DNA from: Linnemannia hyalina
Taxonomy: Eukaryota > Mortierellomycota > Mortierellomycetes > Mortierellales > Mortierellaceae
Length of the DNA: 64,000 nucleotides
Direction: 5' to 3'
NCBI GenBank assembly: GCA_019671135.1
Contig: JAHRHY010000003.1
Span: 2,418,001 to 2,482,000 of the forward strand
Part shown: piece by piece, positions 13,101-22,994 of the stretch
How the letters are laid out: every line of letters begins with the position of its first letter
Numbering within the stretch: position 1 is the stretch's first letter
The notes under the pieces: model-generated
The model's database searches: none
Told to the model about the DNA's origin: nothing
What the model saw: the letters and a program-made list of their open reading frames with translations, nothing else
Position numbers and translations under genes: made by a program

Positions 13101-13562
13101 GAGCGCCAAGAGCGTAGCTGTGGTCGTTAACATTGTCGTCGATGTTGTGGTAGTAGTTGTGGTGGTTGTAGTTGTGGTAGTGGTCGTTGTGAGGGTGCTG
13201 TCGTCTTTGTGGTGACTGGCACCATTGGTATATTGTGATAACTGGGATCGACCCTGATGCTGCTGTTGCTGCTGTTGTTGCTGTCGGGTAGTCTTTTTGG
13301 GTCGTGTGTTGAGCATCCTAGCACTGGTATTCCTGGTCTGGAGGCGAGTCGATGGTCGCAGGGAAGGTCCTGGTCCTCGAGCAAAGATATCTGGACTTTG
13401 AGCGGGCTCCTTGAGGGCGCTGGCGGACTTGCGGAGGAGCAATCGTGGACTGTGCCTCAAAGTTGCGACGACAGATGTGGAGCTCGGCCGAGGATCGTCA
13501 TCGTCGTGCATCTGGCTGTGCGCTGGCGAGGAAGTGGCAGAGAAGGAGATGGCGGTGGACAT
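10157..13562 (-). CDS. CTDSPL2-like HAD phosphatase with long disordered N terminus
   Basis: Predicted protein phosphatase of the FCP1/SCP (NIF) HAD family, about 961 residues. Six exons: 13562-11777, 11677-11593, 11498-11350, 11237-11148, 11037-10883, 10777-10157. The nucleophile motif DIDET is at about residues 660-664, inside [12 protein letters not shown]. Further family blocks are [18 protein letters not shown] and [18 protein letters not shown], the latter close to animal CTDSPL2. That family acts on phosphoserine substrates such as the RNA polymerase II tail or SMADs; the substrate here is unknown. The first 595 residues are disordered, with basic patches, a Thr run and a Glu run (near 12150-12215), and are far longer than in yeast Psr1 or Nem1. 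A five-codon upstream frame ends 23 bp before the ATG. The C terminus after the domain is acidic and low in complexity. Confidence 0.88.
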
Positions 13563-15262
13563 TCGATGTTTTCGTTTGAAGCTTGTCACTCACAACCTCG
13601 CATGTAAGTGTTTTTAGTTTGTTTGGTAGGCTTTGAGAGTCCAGTAAAGAGATGGAGGGGTCTAAGGTTGGAGATTGAGCCGAGAAGACCAAGCGATGCA
13701 AGTGGTGAACGAGGTTGGGTACTGGTGTTCGGCGGTTGGTGCTGATGAAAGAGAGAGAAAGAGAGAGAGGGAGGTTGTGGTTGTGGTCGATTTAGCTCTG
13801 GTAGTGGGAGCTAAAGGTGAGATCGAAGGGAGGATCGAAAGAAAGAGGTAAGGGAAAGAAGAAGTGAGTGAGTGGGGGAGAAGAAAGAGCAGAAAATAGT
13901 GGCAACAGAGCGCTAGGAAAACAAACTCTCTCTTCGGCCGTCGAGATGGTGGCAATTGTTTCTTTTTGTTTTTTTGTTTTGCTGTTGCCCTGGTCCTGAG
14001 GCAGCATGGAAAAAAAGGTCTCCTTGCTTGCTTTGTGCATACCCACGAACGACTTTTAGACATTGCAGAGCACAAAGCACAACACAAAACACGCCTTTTT
14101 TTGGCACCCGTCGAGACACTTGGACATACCAAGTGGCTAATGGCGAAGTCCTCCTGTTAAGTCGAGTAAAGTGTCCTGCCTGTGCGAAAGGAGAGTGAGA
14201 ATAAAAGGCGGAAGTGTTGATGGCCGCGCTCGAACGGATGGGTGGTCGACAGGCAGTGAGGGGGGAGGAAGGGCACTGGGTTGAGTGAGAAAAGAGAGAG
14301 AACGTGTTGGGCGAGAACAGAAACAGGGAAAAAGGAAAAAAAAAAGGGGGGGGTTCGAGGCAGCCAATTCGTTGGGAGAAGGGGCTGCTTGTCTGCCAGT
14401 CAGTTCAGGCAACTAACAAATCAACCAGTCCGTTCCGTTCAGTCATCACTCCTTCTTTTTGAATTCCTCATCAGTCAGTCTCCTTTATTTTCTATTGTTC
14501 ATCACAGAACGTCGCTTTCGTTTGAACGCCGACAAGTCAAAGTCCAATAAATAATAACCAGCCAGGCCTGATCGGCTTGGCGTGCTCACTGACGTCACAT
14601 CTTTTTGGCGGCATGACAAGAATCCACTGAGATGGACGCGAGATAGGGTATGAGCATCAATCGGGCAATTGACCACTGTATCTCCCACAATTGACCGTAG
14701 GATACACAAAGGTATATGACCATGGATGATAGTTTTGTCTGTCCAATGACAACTTTTGAAGCTCCTCTTTTATTTTTTATTTCCTTTTTCCAACAACAAC
14801 ACAACAACAACTCATGATACTTCTTCCTGCAAATGACGGTGATCCGAAAAGCGAAAGAACATGTATAAAAGATACAGGGAATGACGACAACTCGGACACC
14901 AACCGGCTTATGCTTGCTGATGTTGGGGTGGTGCGAAACATTTTCTATGCCACCCTGGATGCGACTCGTTTCACTTCATCAAAAATTTTCACTTAACTCA
15001 TTCTTTTGTCGCGCTTCTGTCTTTCACCTTCTCAATATCAAGCACTTCATCAACGTCCTTTATCTTTCTTTTCTCTTCATTCTTTCCTTATTCCTCGTAC
15101 TCTTCTGCACCTATCGTCACCACTCTCACCGTTATCTATCATATCACACTCTCTTCAATCAATACTTTCCGTACATATCACACTTCACTCATACACAACA
15201 ACACCCACACAATCCATCCACTTTCTCCCACTTGTATATAACCGCCTTTTCAATATAACATT
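13563..15262. other. Divergent promoter region, 1.7 kb
   Basis: The stretch lies between the minus-strand phosphatase and the plus-strand LEA-like gene and should hold both promoters. The plus strand at 13740-13900 is GA-rich, so the phosphatase leader is pyrimidine-rich. The plus strand at 15010-15260 is CT- and CA-rich, the probable leader of the LEA-like gene. No other gene is seen. Confidence 0.6.
13586..13603 (-). promoter_or_regulatory. Short upstream ORF before the phosphatase start
   Basis: ATG at 13603 is followed by four sense codons (CGA GGT TGT GAG) and a TGA. It ends 23 bp upstream of the chosen ATG at 13562. If both lie in the transcript it could lower translation; the transcript start is not known. 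Confidence 0.4.
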
Positions 15263-16915
15263 ATGGTTAACCACGCCGGTTCATCAGTTTCCAGCAATGC
15301 CCTGTTCGCTGGTGTCGTCGCCTTGGCCAGTGTCGTCGTCTACTGGTACATGTCCACAACAGAGGAGCAGCGGGCCGAACAGGCCGCCCAGCTGAAGGAC
15401 AAGGCTAACGAAGTTGCCGCCCAGGCAACCGGTATGTTTTTCAGACTCGCCCACCTTTTTATGTGTAATGCACTACGAGTTGATAGTCGGAGAATGGTTC
15501 TGACAGATCGCGCTTTCTAACTTTATCAAACATGTAGCTGCCAAGGACGAGGCCATCAAGGAGGCCAAGGAGGTAAGATAAACTGGTCACATCATTATCT
15601 TTTGACTATTTGTCGATGCGCCCATTGAAATCGATTCTCCTCCCTTTTTTATGCCATCTCATTGACCTCCTTCACTTTAATATCGCCCTATTGCAGCTCG
15701 GCGAAGAGGCCCAGCAGAAGATGTCCGAGGCTTCGGAGAAGGCCAAGCAAAAGGCCAGCGAGGTCGCCGATCAAGCCCGCGAGCTCGCCGCCGAGGGTCT
15801 CGATAAGGTCGACCAAGGTATCGACGCCGCCAAGGATGGTCTCCAGAAGGCCAAGGAGAACCTTGAAGTGACTGCTGAGAACGCTAAGAAGGGCGCTGAA
15901 AAGATGGCTGGAGATGTGAAGGAGGGTGCCGAGAAGGCTAAGGACAACATCAAGGCCGCTGCTAAGGATGCCAAAAAGGCAGCCAAACACACCGCCGAGA
16001 GTGCCAGGAAGGGTGCCGAGAAGGTCGCTGACGATGTCAAGGACGGTGCCGAAAAGGTCAAGGGTAACTTCAAGGCTGCCGCAAAGGACGCTAAGAAGGG
16101 TGCTGAGAAAGTTGCTGATGATGTTAAGGATGGCGCTGAGAAGGCTAAGAAGCACACCAAGGATGCTGCTAAGGATGTCAAGAAGAGCGCTGAGGATGCT
16201 GCTCATGACGTCAAGCACGATGCTGAGAAGGCGAAGAAGCACGCTAAGGATGCCGCACATGACACGAAGAAGGGAGCCGAGGATGCCGGCAAGCATGTCA
16301 AGAAGCAAGCCGACGAGGGTGTCAAACACTCGAAGGAGGCCGTTAAGGATGCCGCTGATGAAACTACCGATGACTTTGAGGATGCCACCGACGATTTTGA
16401 GGATGCCCGCGAGCACGTCAAGGGCGAGGCGAAGAAGGCTAAGAAGGGAGCTGAGCATGCTGCCCATGATGTTAAGAACGCCGCTAAGGATGCCCACCAC
16501 GATGTTAAGCATGCCGCGAAGGATACCCACAAGGATGTCCACAAGAACAACAACGGTAGCCAGCATCACACCAATAACCTCAAGACTTTCGCCAACCGCG
16601 GTGCCCAAGCCGAGCACAACTCGGACGACAACCATACCAACGTCCCCCAGTCTGACAGCGGCAACCGTAGCAAGGCTTCCCAGGCCATGGACAAGTTGGA
16701 GGACCCCTCCCACCATGTCATCGGTACGAAGTAGATCCCAAGTATATAAATCGTCGGATCGAACCCGCACTCTTTTCTTCACTTCCTACCTTGGACCGTG
16801 CGCTCGGCTGATCATAAAAATCCTTTTTCCTTTGCTTGCTACTTTAGTAGATGTTGAGCACTCCGAGTTAAGGGTCGAAGCTCCCGAGTTCCACCCCAAG
16901 CACGTCGTCGCTTAA
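15263..16915 (+). CDS. Membrane-anchored LEA-like (group 3 type) repeat protein
   Basis: About 432 residues in four exons: 15263-15431, 15538-15572, 15697-16723, 16848-16915. If the last intron (weak donor GTACGA) is retained, translation stops at 16734 with a two-residue tail instead. A hydrophobic segment at about residues 12-30 (ALFAGVVALASVVVYWYM) is followed by Glu/Gln-rich helix and some 280 residues of Ala/Lys/Asp/Glu repeats. These have the 11-mer rhythm of group 3 LEA and apolipoprotein-like amphipathic helices, with near-identical units such as KGAEKVADDVKDGAEK. An acidic break (ETTDDFEDATDDFEDA) interrupts the repeats, and the tail is His/Asn-rich. LEA-type helices protect membranes and proteins during drying or cold; here an anchor would place them on a membrane. 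Stress function is inferred. A long antisense frame across the repeats is a codon-bias shadow. Confidence 0.75.
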
Positions 16916-17765
16916 AAAGAGCTTTTTGTTGTAATGCCGTTTTTAGTTCAGTTGTATGTAGTCCTCCACGCTCTGTGAGTAAACGGGTCGTTCATTTTTC
17001 ATTGCTCTTTGAGTGAACCTGAGCTGGGGCAAGCACAGTAAACTTGAAGAATCCAAGAGTAGCCATGAAATCGCAAGCTTTGGAAAGCAGCACTTCAATC
17101 GTATGCCGTTGAGAAGGAGCAATGCTATTATCGAAAACAACGAATGTCGTCTGTGTCTGTTTCCACTCAAGCACAGCAGACAATTAATTTGGAGGCGAGC
17201 GTTGGTTAAAAGATCAAAGGAGGAAGGATGGGTGGCTTTGCGATTGGTTTGAAAGGAGTGGAACTGGCAAAATTATCATCTCCCTCTTTTTTTCACTGGT
17301 GCGCTAATTGACTGAGAAGGTGTTGAGACACGTGACTTGTGCAGGACAACAACGGAGACCTGAACAGACATCCATGGATTGCATGGGATACTGGAGCTAC
17401 CCATCCAACAGCTGTAACCGGCGCCGGCTATCGATCCATCAATCCATCTATCGCCAACTCTCCATCGGAACCCATCGCCAATTTTTTCGCCTCCTTAGAA
17501 GCGACCTGATAGCCATTATTTTGACCCGACTTGGAGGTTTTCTTTGAGTAGCAGGAATGGTGGAATGGAAGGATGGCGACAAAAGAAAGCAGACTCGGTG
17601 ATGACTTTAACGAAAGAGTGCAGGGGACGGAAGGATGGAGACGATGCCAGGAATCCATCAACCCTTCAGGAGAGAACACTACTTCAAGAAACAGCAGATT
17701 TACTACAGATCACTAACATCTGTCCATCACCTTTTCCTTGTTCTTGTTCTAACAGATAATTCAGC
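16916..17765. other. Intergenic, 850 bp
   Basis: 3' flank of the LEA-like gene and promoter of the eS10 gene. A pyrimidine tract followed by AACAG (about 17729-17755), just ahead of the eS10 ATG, looks like the acceptor of an intron in the 5' untranslated region. Confidence 0.5.
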
Positions 17766-18985
17766 ATGCTTATCCCCAAGCAGAACCGCAAGCTTATCTA
17801 CGAGGCCCTCTTCAAGGGTATGGAAACCACTCTTTTTTTGACACAGGAAGGGCGTTTTTTACAAGGATGAACGATGGAATAGGCGAAATGGCAGACTCCT
17901 TACTAACTAGCAACCCTCCCCTTTTTTCTTGTTCTCCTCTGACTGGATCTCGACTTTCCCCGCCAACAACCATCATCAACCGACATCAACCCTCCAACAA
18001 CCTCTCCAACAACCAATCGACAAACGGAAAACAGATGGTGTCTTGGTCGCCAAGAAGGACTTCAACGCCCCTAAGCACGATGAGATCGATGTCCCCAACC
18101 TTCAGGTCATCAAGGCTCTCCAGTCCTTGGACTCCAAGCAGTTCGTCAAGACTCAGTTCTCGTGGCAGTACTACTACTACACCTTGACCGATGCCGGTAT
18201 CGAGTACCTCCGCGAGTACCTCCACTTGCCCTCGGAGATCTTCCCCGCCACCTTCAAGAAGACTGCTCGCCCTTCGGCTCCCCGCCGTGCTGGTAATGAT
18301 CCCTGCCTTGTGTTTTTCTGGAAACCCCTCAAGATCTCTACCTTCCGTCAATTACGTTCCTGGATACTGCCTTTGCGAAGGAAGCGGCAGTCAAATTGCA
18401 GGATAAGAGCACGCATTCGTTTTCTGGATCGACTTCAACAAACTGGCCGACTTGGGAGGATATCATTCAGGAACCCGGTTGTTTATGATCAGTCATCTGA
18501 GCCATTTGTGTTGTGGCAGAGACTGGTTTTGCCAAACATACCTGGCAGTCGGGACTCCATTCAGCGTGCTCTGCAGCAGTTGAAATGCCAATTGGGGGCC
18601 AATACGAATACAGGAGACATGGGTACTTCAGCACGCTCACGCTTCAAACTACTACCGACATTGCCAAAAAAGTGTGTTACGACTCTATCACCAACAGAAT
18701 GGCCACAGTAAACAGCCTAGCAGCCGCGACTGGACACTTCCCCTTCAACCAAACGATACCTACCATTACTCTCAAACCCAGTTCTCGCGACAAATCAGTT
18801 TCTGACTCCCATTATCCTTTCCTTTTTGAAAACTAATAGAGCGTCCCGAGGGTGCTTACCGCCAGCGCGGTGACCGCGAGGACTACCGCCGCCGTGACGA
18901 CGGTGAGAAGAAGGAGGGTGCCTCCGGTGACTACAAGCCCGAGTTCCGCTCTGGATTGGGCCGTGGCCGTCCCGCCCAGCAATAA
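17766..18985 (+). CDS. RPS10: 40S ribosomal protein eS10
   Basis: Cytosolic small-subunit protein of the 40S head near the mRNA entry side. It has 151 residues in three exons: 17766-17817, 18035-18292, 18840-18985, all with GT-AG boundaries. The family N terminus MLIPKQNRKLIYEALFK, the block VAKKDFNAPKH and the pattern YYYYTLTDAGIEYLREYLHL are clear. The C terminus is the usual Arg/Gly-rich tail ending GRGRPAQQ. Length matches the fungal family. The second intron is 547 bp, long for this window, and ribosomal-protein introns often host snoRNAs; I could not prove one. Confidence 0.97.
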
Positions 18986-21243
18986 GCAAATTAAAGGCAA
19001 CCTGGGCTTTCTCTTCCTGTTCCTTTGAAAGACTCTCTGGTTTTGTTTTTGCTTATTAAAAGAACATATGAAAATAAATCAATGGTTCAAATTGTGTGTA
19101 CTTTTGCGTTTTACCCTGAGCTGACAACGACGGAAGAGAGAGGGAGTGGAAGGGAAAGAAAAAGCATGTCATCGTTACAAGCTAATAGGAAGGGATGTGG
19201 TTGCTAGGGTGGCGATGAAAGAGGAGGCGAGGAGGTTCCTTTGATGTCAAGCTCGTTTCTTTGGGGACTCTTTTTTCGATAGAATGAGCCTTGAAGGGTC
19301 ACGACAATCTACAACAACAGAACTTGCAAACACGAACGTTTACTTCTACCGGATGAAATGAAAACTAAGGGCTACACGAGCCAGGAGTCAGTCTGGATGA
19401 CAACTAACGCTCTCTTTCCTTTCTCCGTGAGTCATCAAAACTACTATCCATACCTCTTTGTTGCTCTTGCTCAACTTTGCTAAAACGTTCAGACTTCAAT
19501 CGGGAGTGCCCTTTCCCCCTCTACTTTCCCCTGGTCGACATCCTACACTCAACAACAACAAAAGAACAACGACAAATAACAACAAACTGAAAAGAGCTAC
19601 AAGCAGGATGGAAAGGTTAGTCCCTATGGCTTTTGTGGTTGCTCCTGGGGTCGTACCATTGTAGAGTTAGAGACGCAACCAAGACAAGAACAACACTCGT
19701 TCTTTTTTACCATTTTCAAGGGGAGGGCGCCTATCTCCACGAACAAGCGATTTTGAACGCGGAGACAGGGAAGGGTATGAAAAAAAAATCCAAGGAGAAG
19801 GAGAGTAAGGGGACGAGAGATGCTATTGGCGCTCCCTCCTTCTCGCGTCCCATGTTACTACTCTTCAGCTTCTCAGTCCTTACACTCACATTTCTTCCGA
19901 TCCACCGTCCCCTCATTTCTGATGCCCATACATTCCCTTTGGATGCATGAACCACACAGAAGGAACACTCTACTTTCTCTTTCTCTTGTCTTTCCTCTAT
20001 CCTTTCCTTGCATACACTGACTTGTGCAAACCCAAGGATGAAAGAGCGAAGAACCGGAAAAATCAAGAAGCGCGTCCAGTTTCTTTGTCACGACAAATAA
20101 ATACTGTTTCCCGTCGGTGCTTCTTTAATGTTCGGTTGTCCTTATCCTATTGAGAGGCGTATATGCCGTATATGCCCAGAAAAAAAACAATGGAAAATGT
20201 ACCGTAAATAGGCGATAGAGTAGGAGTATTTGTACACTTTACGGCGTTCATTCTACTAACAATGTCCCCGGTATGCCCATATGTTTTCCTGTCGCTTCAA
20301 TCTTTCAGCGATAATGCCCTTGTCTTTCATTCGTCCTTGCAGGGATTGCCTTCCGAGTTGTGGTCATTTGGCGACGCGCGTTTCTTTTGTGTATCGTCCC
20401 TGGGTAACAGACAACAACCACAACGTGTTGACAAATGCATTTGTCGCGCTCTTGTATCCCTCCTATGGCATGCATTACGAACAGAGATGGAAGCATACAC
20501 ACATCGACAAGTATGCAATGATCCCGAAGGCGCTTCTTGGTACTCATATCCAAAATGGGCTCTATCTCCCTGTCAGTGTTTTCCTTGCATCGTTGATACA
20601 AGAAGAGTCCTCGTCTTGGATTGTCCTGGTGCCCCCTCCCCTTCCTGCCCCTTTTACCTCTCTCCTCCATGGAACAAAAGAAGACAGGAAGGGAAAAGAT
20701 ATGAGTGAACCGCGACCTCCTTGTTATCTCTTCTTCAGACCCCTCCTTTGACCCTTTTTTCCCTTTCTTTTGTGGTGTTTTTGCACTCCTTCCCCTCATC
20801 TACACCACCACTTCCTTATGCTCAGCGCCAGTCCCAGTGTCCACCAATGGCCCTCCGTTATTCTCCTCTTTGAACTAGCCTTTCACCCTTGAAAAATGAT
20901 ACACACAGAGTTGCCTTGCCTACTCCAACTCCTTGGACCCCGTTCGCATCTCTTTCATATGTTATTGCGATCATTTCCATAACACAATCTCTTTTAGTGT
21001 ACCTTTGGACTCCAAAATGGGATCCTGGAGGTCAGGGTGGGTAGCTTTCGTTTTGTTTCTTGGTGTCTACTTAAAAATCGACACCCTTTCCTGCTCTCTG
21101 TTTCCCTCCTTTCTTCCTTCTTTCCCTTCTTTTACTCTCAAATCTCCGTAAACCCCGTTCATCTTCTCCCAGAGGCGCAACGCACAGACACCCATCACAT
21201 TCAATCTCCACGCACACACATACTACCGTACTAAGCAACGACC
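18986..21243. other. Unassigned interval, 2.3 kb
   Basis: The eS10 3' flank holds an AATAAA. Around 19545-19615 an A/C-rich leader-like stretch precedes ATGGAAAG and a GTTAGT that could be a donor, so a small spliced gene might start here, but I could not join it to a recognisable exon. Open frames near 20260-20800 on both strands lack known domains. CT-rich sequence from about 21100 is the leader of the next gene. Confidence 0.4.
19073..19078 (+). terminator. Poly(A) signal, eS10
   Basis: AATAAA lies 88 bp downstream of the eS10 stop codon. Confidence 0.6.
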
Positions 21244-21988
21244 ATGCGCCTCTACATTGTAATTCTCGCGTTCTCGATGTGCGCCTGGGTGGCCCTGGCC
21301 GCTGTCTCTGGCGTCGGCAACTCACGCATCAACCATGATGGAGGACACGAAGCCAAGATAGAGACTGTCGATGAAACCGGGGCACCAGGCACAATGACCG
21401 ACGTCTCTGAAGCTGCTGCTGCTCCGGATGCGGCGACCGAACCATCTGCTGCCACTGCCGAGTCCTCATTGCCTGACGCCATCGCCAATGGTGGTCAACC
21501 CCTTGGACCCCCACGTAAGTGATATTCTCTTTGATTATCTGTTCGTTGTTCTTGTAGTGCTTTGGTGTTATTGAACAATATGTGCCAATTCCAGTGGAGG
21601 AAGAAAAAACACACTTACCCTTTTTCCACCTCTCAACTTCGCACCTCCTCCTTCCAACGATATATTAGCTGGACCCAAAACACCCGCTGAAGAAAAGGCC
21701 GACTCTGTCTTGTCATGCATGGAAGTTTGCGGCGCAGACGCAGTTGTCTGCCTGAACAACTGTATTACAACCGGTTACAACGTCCCCGCCGGACCTGTCC
21801 CTTCCGTCACCGCCTCGATCCCTCCCCCACTCTCTACTGTCACCCCCACTACTGCCCCTGTTGCTGCTACGACTGCCGGTACTACTCCCAAGGCCCAGGG
21901 ATCCGGTGCTATGTCGATTAGCAGTAGCTACGGGATGGGTTGTGCTGTTGTTGTTGTTGCTATTGCTAGCTTCTTTGCTGTTTTGTAA
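21244..21988 (+). CDS. Probable secreted GPI-anchored cysteine protein
   Basis: I do not recognise a named family. The model has 196 residues in two exons, 21244-21514 and 21669-21988 (donor GTAAGT). The N terminus MRLYIVILAFSMCAWVALA is a clear signal peptide. An Ala/Pro/Thr-rich spacer follows, then a compact motif C-x3-C-x6-C-x3-C (SCMEVCGADAVVCLNNC) that would form two disulphides, then a Pro/Thr-rich stalk suited to O-mannosylation. The C terminus has a small-residue region and a hydrophobic tail (CAVVVVAIASFFAVL), the usual GPI signal. It is probably a cell-wall or plasma-membrane surface protein; its role is unknown. Confidence 0.7.
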
Positions 21989-22994
21989 GCTTGCATGCGC
22001 TCTCATTTGCAGCTTACGCTCAAATAGCATGTTTATTTTTCTTAGATCTATCTCCATGGAACAAAGGAGAGTTGCACCACCATATATATCTTGCTCATTT
22101 ACTTGCACACGCTCATACTTCCTCATACTCGTAATAAACACACATACTATGTCATTTATATCGTCATAAGCGCAATCGTATGGCATGCAGAGGTGAAGAG
22201 TCTCGTCAAGTAATGATGAAACATACCTGGCGCTCACCCCTTCATGTCTCGACCAGACAAGCACAGTAAGGGTGACCACGATTTCCCTTGCCAGATGACG
22301 ATTCAACTGTGGGTAAAGGAAAGGAAGAGTGTGAACCCCAAGGTGCGCTATTTGGTGGCGATTGGATGGGCCTTGACATCCAAGATATAAGAGTTGAATA
22401 TGTCCAATTGCAATCGGCCGACGTCAGAATGGATGAGAGCAATGGAAGATCAAGAAAGCAGGAAGAAAAGCCAGGTAAAAGCTTTCTTGTGTTTAGCACA
22501 TCAAAGTATAGAGGGCGGATTGGAACCAACCTGGCAGTCTCTCCTATCGGTACCAGTTCGTTCATAACATATACAGGAAACATGTCTGGGACTCCTCCCT
22601 CTCTGTTTCTCTTTCTCATATATGTGTCTCTGCTTAAATTGTGCAACCATTTCTCTTCCTTCCACTCCAATGCAACTGTCCCTTGCTGCCCTTTGACGCC
22701 CTTCTCTTCCCGTCGTGATAATAAAACCACCCACCAATTTCCCCTTTGTCCTTGTACCACATCCAACGAAATCCCTCTCCCCTGCTCCCCTGTTCCTTCC
22801 GCCCTTTTCTTCACCCTTTATCAAACCAAATTGTATTTGTCTCTCTTTCTCATTTTTGCAATTACTATCCTGACTGGCCAAAGAACAAACGTCGTATCTT
22901 CCATCCTTCACAACCGTTATTTTTGTCTCCTTCTCTCCTCCCACACAACAGTCTCTCTCCCACATAGGCCTTTCAACCCATCGACAGACACACG
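21989..22994. other. Intergenic, 1 kb
   Basis: 3' flank of the surface-protein gene and promoter of the first TLC gene. From about 22650 the plus strand is strongly CT-rich, the probable leader. Frames on both strands here are low in complexity. Confidence 0.5.

Noticed and set aside
13012..13215. Valine-rich plus-strand frame
   Set aside because: It is the antisense of the polythreonine run in the phosphatase N terminus.
16750..16775. tRNA-like B box (GGTTCGATCC on the minus strand)
   Set aside because: The flanking bases do not form a T-stem and no A box or acceptor stem is found. It lies in the last intron of the LEA-like gene.
15688..16782. 364-codon antisense frame over the LEA-like gene
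   Set aside because: It is the mirror of the Ala/Lys/Asp codon bias of the repeats. Its hydrophobic make-up follows from reading GCC/AAG/GAT backwards. There is no intron agreement or domain.
18440..18520. C/D-box snoRNA in the eS10 intron
   Set aside because: The nearest C-box-like ATGATCA differs from the consensus and the CTGA lies too close to leave room for a guide.
20262..20751. Overlapping 148- and 156-codon frames on the plus strand
   Set aside because: No domain, mutually exclusive frames, and an equally long frame on the other strand; likely chance openness in non-coding DNA.
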